Assembly: GCA_021161835.1 (NCBI GenBank)
Contig: JAGGZV010000029.1
Coordinates: 1 to 42,585, forward strand
Direction of reading: 5' to 3'
Length of the DNA: 42,585 bases
Source: Thermotogae bacterium
Lineage (GTDB): Bacteria; Thermotogota; Thermotogae; UBA12178
The first letter of the stretch is position 1. Each line of letters opens with the position of its first letter. Positions 23,626 through 31,188 of the stretch are shown in pieces. The notes below the pieces were generated by a model. It did not search any database. It saw nothing but the letters and a program-made list of their open reading frames with translations, and was not told where the DNA came from. The position numbers and the translations under genes were made by a program.

Positions 23626-24888
23626 GTGAAACGTTTGGTGGCATTCGCTGTAATGTGGGTGTTGATCGTGGGATTGGTGATGGGTGTGACGATCAAGTTC
23701 TGGACAGCCCCCAATCCTCTGCAGGAAGAGTTCTGGAAACCACTTGTAGAAGAGTGGAACGCCAAACACCCCGATATCCAAATCGAGTGGCGAACCATAC
23801 CAGCGGCCAGGAGTTCCGAAGAAGCCATATTAACGGCTATAGCTGCGGGAGAAGGGCCTGACATATGTACCAATATTTTCAGTGGATTCGCTGCGCAGCT
23901 CGCGGAACAGGATCAGCTTGTTGATTTTGCCAAGGAATTCGGCGTGGACTTCTGGATACTGGTTGGAGCACGGAGAATGGAGAACATTGTTGAAGGTTGG
24001 AAACTGGGAGATCACTATTATGTTATCCCTATCTATGCTAACCCCATGGTGCTGCGGCGGAGACAGGACAAGCTTCAGGAACTTGGCTTCAACAGACCGC
24101 CGAGAACATATGGGGAAATATACGAGCTGGCCAAGAAATACGCCAATCCACCCGAGAGATTCGCGATGATTGTGCTCAAAGGAAGAAACTGGTGGGATAG
24201 ATGGTTTGACTTCATCTCCTTCTACTATGCTGCCAGTGGAGGCAAACCCTACATAGACACCGCCGCTGGTAAAGCCGTGTTCAATAACGAGTATGGGAAG
24301 AAAGTGGCTGAATTCATCTACACTATGTTCAAGAACAAGTGGACAACATCCGATTGGGGCAAGGTCTTCCCGTTGGCCAACGGCAAGGCTCTGGGATCGT
24401 TGATGGGCCCCTGGTCATTGAATTGGGCCAAAGAAAATTATCCAGAAGTTTACAACAACCTGTGGATATCCCCGCTGCCTGTACCGGATGATTATCCGGA
24501 AGGTAAACCTGTGAAGACTTTCGCTGATACCAAAGGATTGGTCATGTTCAAGAGCTGCAAGTACAAGGAAGAGGCGTTCGAATTCATAAAGTGGGTTTTC
24601 ATGAATCCTGTCAACGACGCCAGGTGGATAGAGATAACGAAGATGCCCCCCGCAAGAGGAGATCTGGCAACCAACCCGCTCTTTGCCAAGTACATGGAGG
24701 AAGATCCTTACTTCGCTGCGTACGCCAGGGAAGTTGGTAATGCCGTACCTCCTGCTTTGATAACCAATACCATAGATGTGCAAGAGGCCATGACCACCTT
24801 CCTCACCGAACCGCTGATGTACTTGAAAGCCACGCCAGATGAAGCACTTGAAAAAGCTGTCAAGGAGATCAACAAGCTTCTCTGGTGA
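23626..24888 (+). CDS. Sugar ABC transporter solute-binding protein (family 1)
   Basis: This is the extracytoplasmic receptor of a carbohydrate importer. The 420-residue product has a signal peptide (residues 1-20, ending LVMG-VT) without a lipobox Cys. The family 1 pattern follows: TIKFWTAPNPLQEEFWKPLVEEWNAKHP, then AILTAIAAGEGPDICTN. Later segments (ANGKALGSLMGPWSLNW, KYKEEAFEFIKWVF) fit the sugar-binding fold. The start is GTG 23626, with AGGGGAGG upstream. A hairpin after the gene separates it from the permeases, which usually gives excess binding protein. The neighbouring GH130 enzyme suggests a mannoside-like ligand. Confidence 0.94.
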   Translation: MKRLVAFAVMWVLIVGLVMGVTIKFWTAPNPLQEEFWKPLVEEWNAKHPDIQIEWRTIPAARSSEEAILTAIAAGEGPDICTNIFSGFAAQLAEQDQLVDFAKEFGVDFWILVGARRMENIVEGWKLGDHYYVIPIYANPMVLRRRQDKLQELGFNRPPRTYGEIYELAKKYANPPERFAMIVLKGRNWWDRWFDFISFYYAASGGKPYIDTAAGKAVFNNEYGKKVAEFIYTMFKNKWTTSDWGKVFPLANGKALGSLMGPWSLNWAKENYPEVYNNLWISPLPVPDDYPEGKPVKTFADTKGLVMFKSCKYKEEAFEFIKWVFMNPVNDARWIEITKMPPARGDLATNPLFAKYMEEDPYFAAYAREVGNAVPPALITNTIDVQEAMTTFLTEPLMYLKATPDEALEKAVKEINKLLW

Positions 24889-24908
24889 GGAAGAAGCTCA
24901 TCTGAAAG

Positions 24909-24938
24909 GGAAGAGGGGAGGCGCCCCTCTTCCTTTTT
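24909..24938 (+). terminator. Hairpin with T tract between binding protein and permeases
   Basis: GGAAGAGGGG at 24909-24918 pairs with CCCCTCTTCC at 24924-24933, followed by five T. Within an operon, this arrangement gives partial termination and stabilises the upstream mRNA, raising binding protein above permease levels. Confidence 0.83.
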
Positions 24939-24959
24939 AATGCATGAGGGGGTGAAGAT

Positions 24960-25844
24960 TTGATCACGAGAAGACGGTTGAAATTGCGGGAAACACTTCT
25001 TGGCTGGCAATTTTCGGGAATATACCTCCTTTATGCGGCCATATTCTGGGGATATCCCTTCGTGTGGATGTTGATTCTGGCCTTTTCAAAATGGAATTAT
25101 TTCGGTAGTCCCCGTTTCATTGGTTTTCGCAATTTCACGCATATGATGCAGGATAGCATATTCTGGAGGGTATTCTTGAACACCATGAACTTCATGGCTT
25201 ATTTTATCCCCATGGTTATAACAGCCGCTTTCCTGTTTGCGTTGGCACTGATGAAGGTGAGAATATTTAGAACGTTTTTCACGTTGAGTTTTCTTGTTGC
25301 TTATGTTTCATCAGGTGTTGGGTATTCTATCCTATTTTCCAACCTGTTTTCAGAAACAGGACCGGTTAACAACTTGATATACAAATTCACGGGGAAGACG
25401 ATACCATGGTTCAGTGATCCACAACTTGCGCTGTTTTCTATAGCTTTGATGGTAACCTGGAAATTCGTTGGTTATTACGGATTGATACTCTTTGCTGGAT
25501 TACAGGCGATCCCCAAATCACTTTACGAAGCGGCTGAGCTCGATGGAGCAAACAATTGGGTGAAATTCTGGAAGATAACCTTACCACTTGTGAATCCTGC
25601 TTTGACCACAGTGCTGGTGTTTGCTATAAACCTGACATTCGGCATATTCACCGAGCCCTACATGATAACCGGAGGCGGTCCCATGAGACGAACCCTTACG
25701 TTCATGATGTACATGTATACAACAGCTTTTCAAAGAATGAAACCATCCTATGCATCGACACTGGCGATAGCCACTGGACTCATGAGTTATGGCCTGGTGG
25801 TTCTGGTGCGCAAGCTCATTGAAAGAGAGGTATCGTTGACATGA
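24960..25844 (+). CDS. Sugar ABC transporter permease 1 (MalF/UgpA type)
   Basis: This is an inner-membrane channel subunit of 294 residues with six visible hydrophobic segments. The EAA loop that docks the ATPase reads EAAELDGANNWVKFWKITLPL. The N-terminus is cytoplasmic and basic (ITRRRLKLRETLLGW). The start is TTG 24960, with GGGGGTG upstream. The end overlaps the next permease by four bases (ATGA). No ATPase gene accompanies the operon, so a shared MsmK/MalK-type ATPase from elsewhere in the genome is probably used. Confidence 0.94.
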   Translation: MITRRRLKLRETLLGWQFSGIYLLYAAIFWGYPFVWMLILAFSKWNYFGSPRFIGFRNFTHMMQDSIFWRVFLNTMNFMAYFIPMVITAAFLFALALMKVRIFRTFFTLSFLVAYVSSGVGYSILFSNLFSETGPVNNLIYKFTGKTIPWFSDPQLALFSIALMVTWKFVGYYGLILFAGLQAIPKSLYEAAELDGANNWVKFWKITLPLVNPALTTVLVFAINLTFGIFTEPYMITGGGPMRRTLTFMMYMYTTAFQRMKPSYASTLAIATGLMSYGLVVLVRKLIEREVSLT

Positions 25845-26674
25845 GAAGGAAAAAGAAAATTTCCATTTCTCTAATAATCCTTCATATAGTCATGGGCGTG
25901 CTTTCGATAATATGGATATATCCGTATGTGTGGTTGTTGCTGTCTTCTTTCAAACCTTCAGAGGAGATTTTCACCAGAACCATACCCACCCGGCTGACGA
26001 TAGACCACTATAAATTCATACTGATAATGGCCGGAAAAATGGAAAGACCATTCGTTCGAGCCTTGTTCAACAGTATATTCATTTCTTTCACGGTTACCTT
26101 CTCTGTGGTGATAAGCTCGGCATTCATAGGTTATGCCCTTTCCCGCTTGGAATTCAAGGGTAGAAACGCTATAGTGAACTTCATAATCTTTCAGATGCTG
26201 TTTCCAGGTTTCATGTTCATAGTACCACTTTTTGTGTTGATAAGGGCGCTGGGTTTAATAAACACCTATTCTGCTGTGATACTCCCATCTCTGATAAGTG
26301 CATGGGGTGTTTTCATGTTCACCCAGTCTTATAAGTCCATACCAAGGGATTACATAGAAGCGGCGAAGTTGGATGGAGCGAACACTTTTTGGATAATAAT
26401 GAGGTTGATGATGCCTTTGACGAGATCCACCGCCTCCATAGTGGGATTGTTCACTTTCATAGGTATATGGGATAACTTCATGTGGCCTCTGATAGTCATA
26501 AGGGATTACAACAAGATGCCTTTGGCAGTGTTGTTGGCGAGCTTCAATCACGAATACAGCAGTTACGTCGGTCCACTTCTTGCAGCGTCCGTTATACAGA
26601 CCATACCCATGGTGATCATATTCCTGATCTTGCGGAAGTATTTCCTTCAGGGTATATCACTATCTCTCAAGTAA
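25841..26674 (+). CDS. Sugar ABC transporter permease 2 (MalG/UgpE type)
   Basis: The second channel subunit has 277 residues, six membrane segments and the EAA loop EAAKLDGANTFWIIMRLMMPL. It ends ISLSLK, as MalG-type permeases often end in a short helical tail. ATG 25841 overlaps the first permease stop, so the pair should be made in equal amounts. The GH130 gene follows 17 bases later. Confidence 0.94.
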   Translation: MRRKKKISISLIILHIVMGVLSIIWIYPYVWLLLSSFKPSEEIFTRTIPTRLTIDHYKFILIMAGKMERPFVRALFNSIFISFTVTFSVVISSAFIGYALSRLEFKGRNAIVNFIIFQMLFPGFMFIVPLFVLIRALGLINTYSAVILPSLISAWGVFMFTQSYKSIPRDYIEAAKLDGANTFWIIMRLMMPLTRSTASIVGLFTFIGIWDNFMWPLIVIRDYNKMPLAVLLASFNHEYSSYVGPLLAASVIQTIPMVIIFLILRKYFLQGISLSLK

Positions 26675-26691
26675 AGGAGGCGGAGAAGAGC

Positions 26692-27579
26692 ATGGAACCG
26701 AGTTTAAAACGGCACCCCGCAAATCCGCTGCTATCACCAATACCATGGCATCACTGGGAAAGCCGGTTCGTTTTTAACCCCGCGGTGGTGTACGATGGGA
26801 AGTTGTTCCACATGTTGTATAGGGCACAGGGTGAGGACATGGTATCGCGTTTCGGATACGCTGTCAGCACGGATGGAGTGCACTGGAACAGGATGGAAAA
26901 ACCTGTTTTTGCCCCAGCCCGTCAGGAGGAGTTGTACGGTGTTGAGGATCCGCGAATAACGAAGCTGGGCGATGAATATTATGTGGTTTATACGGCATAC
27001 TCGCCGGGGAAAATACAGGTGGCGATGGCGAAGACGAAGAACTTCATAACCTACCAGAGGTTTGGTGTTGTGCTTCCGCAGAACCCCAATAAGGATGCTG
27101 CGCTCTTTCCAGAAAAGATAGACGGCAAGTACGTCATGCTTCACAGGATAGAGCCGGATATATGGTTGGCGTTCTCGGATGACCTGATACACTGGAGCGA
27201 TTTTGTTCCCATAGCGGGACCAAGGAGGGATTACTGGGATAACCTCAAGATAGGTGCAGGTGGACCGCCCATAAAAACGGAATACGGCTGGTTATTGCTC
27301 TATCATGGTGTGGAAAAAGCCAGTCGTCCAATATACAGATTGGGATTTATGTTGCTTGATCCTAAGGATCCGAGAAAGATTTTGAAGCGGTCGGAAGAGC
27401 CCATATTAGAGCCTGAAAAGGACTGGGAAATCTTCGGAGGCGTACCTAACGTGGTTTTCAGTGACAGCCTTGTTGAGTACGGAAAGTACTATTACATCCA
27501 TTATGGAGCGGCTGATAATTGTATAGCGTTAGCGTACATAGAAAAAGAAGAAGTTGAAAAGTGGATGAAGGGCAAGTGA
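26692..27579 (+). CDS. GH130-family beta-mannoside phosphorylase/hydrolase
   Basis: The 295-residue protein shows the five-bladed propeller pattern of GH130: NPAVVYDGKLFHMLYRAQG, then FGYAVSTDGVHW, then GVEDPRITKLGDEYYVVYTAY, and GAGGPPIKTEYGWLLLYHGV. The catalytic Asp of the family corresponds to Asp86 in EDPR. Many GH130 enzymes phosphorolyse beta-1,4-mannosyl bonds; others act by hydrolysis on mannosyl-GlcNAc-type bonds. No signal peptide is present, so it acts on imported sugar in the cytoplasm. The frame is open from 26482, but that part overlaps the permease; ATG 26692 follows AAAGGAGG and is taken as the start. The exact substrate cannot be told. Confidence 0.9.
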   Translation: MEPSLKRHPANPLLSPIPWHHWESRFVFNPAVVYDGKLFHMLYRAQGEDMVSRFGYAVSTDGVHWNRMEKPVFAPARQEELYGVEDPRITKLGDEYYVVYTAYSPGKIQVAMAKTKNFITYQRFGVVLPQNPNKDAALFPEKIDGKYVMLHRIEPDIWLAFSDDLIHWSDFVPIAGPRRDYWDNLKIGAGGPPIKTEYGWLLLYHGVEKASRPIYRLGFMLLDPKDPRKILKRSEEPILEPEKDWEIFGGVPNVVFSDSLVEYGKYYYIHYGAADNCIALAYIEKEEVEKWMKGK

Positions 27580-27582
27580 CCT

Positions 27583-27607
27583 AAGGCCCCCTGGAGAGGG
27601 GCCTTTT
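27583..27607 (+). terminator. Intrinsic terminator after the sugar cassette
   Basis: AAGGCCCC at 27583-27590 pairs with GGGGCCTT at 27598-27605 around a seven-base loop; the T run is short (27604-27607). It lies four bases after the GH130 stop. Confidence 0.85.
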
Positions 27608-27629
27608 GTCATTTTGTAGCATTAATTAC

Positions 27630-27658
27630 TTGACTTGTTTGCATTGGAGATCTATAAT
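27630..27658 (+). promoter_or_regulatory. Consensus promoter of the full-length LacI gene
   Basis: TTGACT at 27630-27635 and TATAAT at 27653-27658 have a 17-base spacer. The regulator thus has its own promoter. The 14-base operator seen upstream of the cassette is not found here, so strong autorepression through that sequence is not expected. Confidence 0.88.
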
Positions 27659-27702
27659 TTCTGTGAAATTCTGAATTAGTCAGGAAAGGAAGCGGTTTCG
27701 TC

Positions 27703-28665
27703 ATGGTGACGATAAAGGAAGTTGCGGAAAAAGCCGGTGTTTCGGTTGCCACCGTTTCGAGAGTTATAAACAATAGTGGTGTGGTTTCTGAACGTACGAA
27801 ATTGAAGGTATTAAGAGTGATGAAGGAGTTGGGTTACAATCCCCGGCCATGGGCAAAGTATCTTGCCTCATCGAGGAACCGTTTTACGGCGTATGTAGTC
27901 ATGACACCCAGAATCAGAAAATTCCTTGATGAAAGAGGTGGATTTTACTTTGACGTTTTCATGGGTATCGAAACGGTTGCCAAACAAAGCGGAGTGTTAC
28001 TGAAGATCGTTGATCCTGGCTATTTCGAAAAGGCCGATGGTTTTTTACTGATAGGAGCCGATTTCGATAAGGATGATATAGAAGCCTATAAAAAAACTGG
28101 TAAACCCGTGGTTCTTGTGGATCATTACATACCGGATATAAGGGTCGATGCTGTCGTAAGCGATGGATACGGTGGGGCATATGCGGTAATAAAAATGTTG
28201 ATAAACAGAGGGTATAAGAGGATAGTTCATATCCACAGTAACTTGAAACCGTACAGTTTCAGGGAAAGATACTCGGGTTATACCAACGCCATGATCGACC
28301 ATAATTTGATGCCCATATATTTTGAGTTCGACGAGTTTCATGACAACATGAACTCGGTTGTGGCGCTGATGTTGAGAAATTATGATCTACCGGAAGCGAT
28401 TTTTACATCAAATGATTTTTCCGCGGTAAGAGTTATAGAAGAACTTGAAAATAGGGGTATCAAAGTTCCTGATGATGTATCCGTAGTAGGTTTCGATGAT
28501 TCTATAGAAGCAGAAGAACAGGGAATAACCACCGTACGCGTCTATAAGCTGGAACTCGGTTCCTTTGCTATGAGGAGATTGTTAACCTTGATGATGGGTC
28601 AGGATATCCATCCCGCAAAGGTCTCATTGTTTACAAAGATAGTTGAGAGAAAAACAGTGAAGTGA
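27703..28665 (+). CDS. LacI-family transcriptional regulator
   Basis: The 320-residue protein has the full LacI layout: helix-turn-helix (TIKEVAEKAGVSVATVSRVIN, residues 3-23), hinge region (GYNPRPWAKYL) and a two-lobed sugar-binding domain ending with VPDDVSVVGFDDS, ITTVRV and a C-terminal strand. Its recognition helix (VATVSRVIN) differs in only one residue from that of the small LacI-domain protein at 23449 (TATVSRVIN), so both may read the same operator. It probably represses the sugar cassette until an imported sugar binds. It lies downstream of the cassette with its own promoter. Confidence 0.95.
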   Translation: MVTIKEVAEKAGVSVATVSRVINNSGVVSERTKLKVLRVMKELGYNPRPWAKYLASSRNRFTAYVVMTPRIRKFLDERGGFYFDVFMGIETVAKQSGVLLKIVDPGYFEKADGFLLIGADFDKDDIEAYKKTGKPVVLVDHYIPDIRVDAVVSDGYGGAYAVIKMLINRGYKRIVHIHSNLKPYSFRERYSGYTNAMIDHNLMPIYFEFDEFHDNMNSVVALMLRNYDLPEAIFTSNDFSAVRVIEELENRGIKVPDDVSVVGFDDSIEAEEQGITTVRVYKLELGSFAMRRLLTLMMGQDIHPAKVSLFTKIVERKTVK

Positions 28666-28781
28666 TTCTGCCACTTTGCCTCCATATTTTTATCCTGCTC
28701 TCTTCGGTCTTTAGCTATCAGTATCCCTCGATTTTTAAGTTTTTTCTCCATATGGTTCCAAGAATCTCGCAAGGTTTAGCA

Positions 28782-28790
28782 TGTTATAAT
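28782..28790 (+). promoter_or_regulatory. Extended -10 giving a near-leaderless transcript
   Basis: TGTTATAAT (TG-n-TATAAT) ends only eight bases before the ATG at 28799. The expected start point is about 28797, leaving almost no 5' leader. No Shine-Dalgarno site lies between the -10 and the ATG, consistent with a leaderless mRNA. Confidence 0.72.
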
Positions 28791-28798
28791 TTTTTGGC

Positions 28799-29104
28799 AT
28801 GAGAAGGGAGTTATTGGCGTTTCTGGGTATAGCGAGAAGAGCGGGAGCCATACTTATTGGAAGGGATGCGATAAAGTCTGGAATAAGGAGAGGTAAAGTC
28901 AGATTTCTAATCATAGCGGGGGACGCCAGCAAGCGTCTAGACAGGGATCTTGGTGTAGAATGTACGAAATATGGAGTGGAATGGAGAAGATTGAAGAGTG
29001 TAGGGAAGCGAGAGCTGGGGATGGCTATCGGGCGTTTCGAAGCAGCCGCCATTGCTCTTACCAATGAAAGGCTTGCTGAGAAGGTTAAGGAAATCGTGAG
29101 GTGA
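28799..29104 (+). CDS. L7Ae/L30e-family ribosomal-type protein (YlxQ-like)
   Basis: The 101-residue protein has the L7Ae/L30e fold pattern (ELLAFLGIARRAGAILIGRDAIKSGIRRGKVRFLIIAGDASKR). Such proteins bind kink-turn RNA. YlxQ-type members lie directly before infB in many bacteria, as here, where only five bases separate the genes. The usual nusA and ylxR genes are not next to it. It has no ribosome site and appears to be translated from a near-leaderless message. Confidence 0.9.
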   Translation: MRRELLAFLGIARRAGAILIGRDAIKSGIRRGKVRFLIIAGDASKRLDRDLGVECTKYGVEWRRLKSVGKRELGMAIGRFEAAAIALTNERLAEKVKEIVR

Positions 29105-29109
29105 TGTAA

Positions 29110-31146
29110 ATGGCCAGAAAAGTTCGAATCTATGAGCTAGCTCATAGGTTGGGAATAGATGCGAAGGAATTGATGGAAGAGCTCGAAAGTTGGGGAATAA
29201 CAGTTAAAAGTCACATGAGTACCCTGGATGATGAGACTGTGAATCTGATAGTGGAAGCTTTTGAAGAGGAAACAAAAGTAAAAAAGGCGACCAAGAAGAA
29301 AAAACAAGAAATGCAAGAAGAGGTTGTGGAAGAGGAAGAAATAAGAGAAGCCATCATTTCTAAAGACGAGTTGCGACTGGATTTGCTGGCTGCGAAATTG
29401 GGTGTTTCACAGAATCAGATAATAAAGGATATGTTCATGAAGGGCATGGTTCTAAAACCCGGTCAGGAGCTTACTCCTTCACAGGCAGAAGATATAGCAC
29501 TGAATTACAATGTGATTCTGGAGATAAAGGAAAAAGAGGAGGAAGAGAGGCCAGAACAGGAAGAGAAAATCGATGAACTCGAGCAATATTACAGGAAGCT
29601 GTACGAAGAGCATGATAAGGAGCTCGTTGAGAGACCCCCGGTTGTTACGGTGATGGGACATGTGGATCATGGGAAGACCACTCTGTTGGACAGGATAAGA
29701 AACACCAGGGTAGCTGAAAAAGAAGCAGGAGGCATAACCCAAACCATAGGAGCGTACCAGGTTGAAATAAAGGGGAAGAAAATAACTTTCATAGATACCC
29801 CTGGTCATGAAGCCTTTACTGCTATGCGAGCCAGAGGGGCGCAAGCAACCGATATAGTGGTGCTGGTGGTAGCAGCCGATGATGGTGTGATGCCTCAAAC
29901 CATAGAAGCGTACAATCATGCGAAGAGTGCTAACGTCCCGATAATAGTAGCCATAAACAAAATTGATAAGCCTAACGCCAACATAGAGCTCACAAAGCAA
30001 CAGCTGGTTTCAAAACTCGGGTTGGTTCCGGACGACTGGGGTGGGGATACTATAGTAGTACCCATATCAGCGAAAACGGGCGAGGGTGTCGATGATCTGC
30101 TGGAGATGATACTGATAGTTGCCGAAATGAATCCGATAAAGTGCTATCCCCAGGGACGCGCCCGAGGAGCCATAATAGAATCCAAGCTGGATAAGTTCCA
30201 GGGTCCCACTGCAACCGTTATAGTAAAAGATGGCGTTCTGAAAGTAGGAGATTATGTGGTGGCGGGCACTTCAATGGGACGGGTACGTGCGATGATAAAC
30301 GATAAGGGGAAGAACGTCAAGGAAGCTCACCCTTCTGATCCTGTTCAAGTCCTTGGATTCGAATCTGTACCTGATGTTCATTCCATGTTGTACGTGGTGG
30401 ATTCACTTGCAACAGCACGTGAAATAGTTGAGAGACGTAAGGAAGAACAGGAAAAGAAGATTGGAAGAAGGCATGTTAAACTTGAAGATTTTCTCAAGAT
30501 GATGAGCACCGAAGAGAAGAAGAAACTCAATTTGATCCTCAAAGCTGATTCTTTCGGGACGGTTGAAGCGCTGAAACAAGCCCTTTACAAATTGAAGGCC
30601 GAAGAGGTGGAAATAGAGATAGTGCATTCAGGAATAGGCAATATAAATTCCAGTGATGTTATGCTGGCCGAAGCTACCAATGCCGTCATCATTGGTTTCA
30701 GAGTGAAACCTGATAGTGCTGCCCGACGTGAAGCGGAGAAAGAAGATATACAGATTCGTGTATACGATGTCATATTCGACCTCATAGAGGACGTGAAACT
30801 GGCCATGGAAGGATTGCTTGAGCCAGAAGAAGTGGAGGAAGTAACAGGTAGAGGCGAAGTGCGCAAGGTGTTCAATATCTCGAAAGTTGGAAGAATAGCA
30901 GGTGTGGTGTTGATCGAGGGATATGTACGTAAAGACGGGCGTGTGCGTGTCTACAGAGGTTCAGAAGAAATTTTCGATGGTTCCATAGAGTCCCTAAAAC
31001 ATTACAAAGAAGAGGTGGAAAAGATAGAAGCTCCGCAGGAATGCGGAATAAAGATCGCCAGATTCGACGATGTAAAAGAGGGAGATGAGCTGGAATTCTA
31101 TGTTCTCAAGAAAGTGAAGAAGGAGCTGAGTTTTACAGAGCAATGA
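29110..31146 (+). CDS. infB: Translation initiation factor IF-2
   Basis: IF-2 brings fMet-tRNA to the 30S subunit. The 678-residue protein has an N-terminal IF2_N motif ([22 protein letters not shown]) followed by a charged linker and a second IF2_N-like stretch ([24 protein letters not shown]). The G domain has G1 GHVDHGKT at 183-190, DTPGHE and NKID. The beta-barrel domains and C-terminal fMet-tRNA-binding C2 domain ([12 protein letters not shown]) complete it. The protein is short for the family because the linker is short, as in other Thermotogota. The ATG follows GAGGTGATGTAA. Confidence 0.97.
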   Translation: MARKVRIYELAHRLGIDAKELMEELESWGITVKSHMSTLDDETVNLIVEAFEEETKVKKATKKKKQEMQEEVVEEEEIREAIISKDELRLDLLAAKLGVSQNQIIKDMFMKGMVLKPGQELTPSQAEDIALNYNVILEIKEKEEEERPEQEEKIDELEQYYRKLYEEHDKELVERPPVVTVMGHVDHGKTTLLDRIRNTRVAEKEAGGITQTIGAYQVEIKGKKITFIDTPGHEAFTAMRARGAQATDIVVLVVAADDGVMPQTIEAYNHAKSANVPIIVAINKIDKPNANIELTKQQLVSKLGLVPDDWGGDTIVVPISAKTGEGVDDLLEMILIVAEMNPIKCYPQGRARGAIIESKLDKFQGPTATVIVKDGVLKVGDYVVAGTSMGRVRAMINDKGKNVKEAHPSDPVQVLGFESVPDVHSMLYVVDSLATAREIVERRKEEQEKKIGRRHVKLEDFLKMMSTEEKKKLNLILKADSFGTVEALKQALYKLKAEEVEIEIVHSGIGNINSSDVMLAEATNAVIIGFRVKPDSAARREAEKEDIQIRVYDVIFDLIEDVKLAMEGLLEPEEVEEVTGRGEVRKVFNISKVGRIAGVVLIEGYVRKDGRVRVYRGSEEIFDGSIESLKHYKEEVEKIEAPQECGIKIARFDDVKEGDELEFYVLKKVKKELSFTEQ

Positions 31147-31154
31147 AAGATGGT

Positions 31155-31182
31155 GCGGGGAGACAGCATCGCGTCTCCCCGC
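31155..31182. terminator. GC-rich hairpin between convergent infB and flgE
   Basis: GCGGGGAGAC at 31155-31164 pairs perfectly with GTCTCCCCGC at 31173-31182 around an eight-base loop. It lies in the 42-base gap between convergent genes and could end both transcripts. Neither strand has a T tract right after the stem, so it may need Rho or act mainly as a 3' stabiliser. Confidence 0.6.
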
Positions 31183-31188
31183 TACTCA

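Noticed and set aside
27689-27699. GAAGCGGTTTC as an autoregulatory operator of the full LacI
   Set aside because: Only the outer bases are symmetric and it does not resemble the strong palindrome at 23422; too weak to call.
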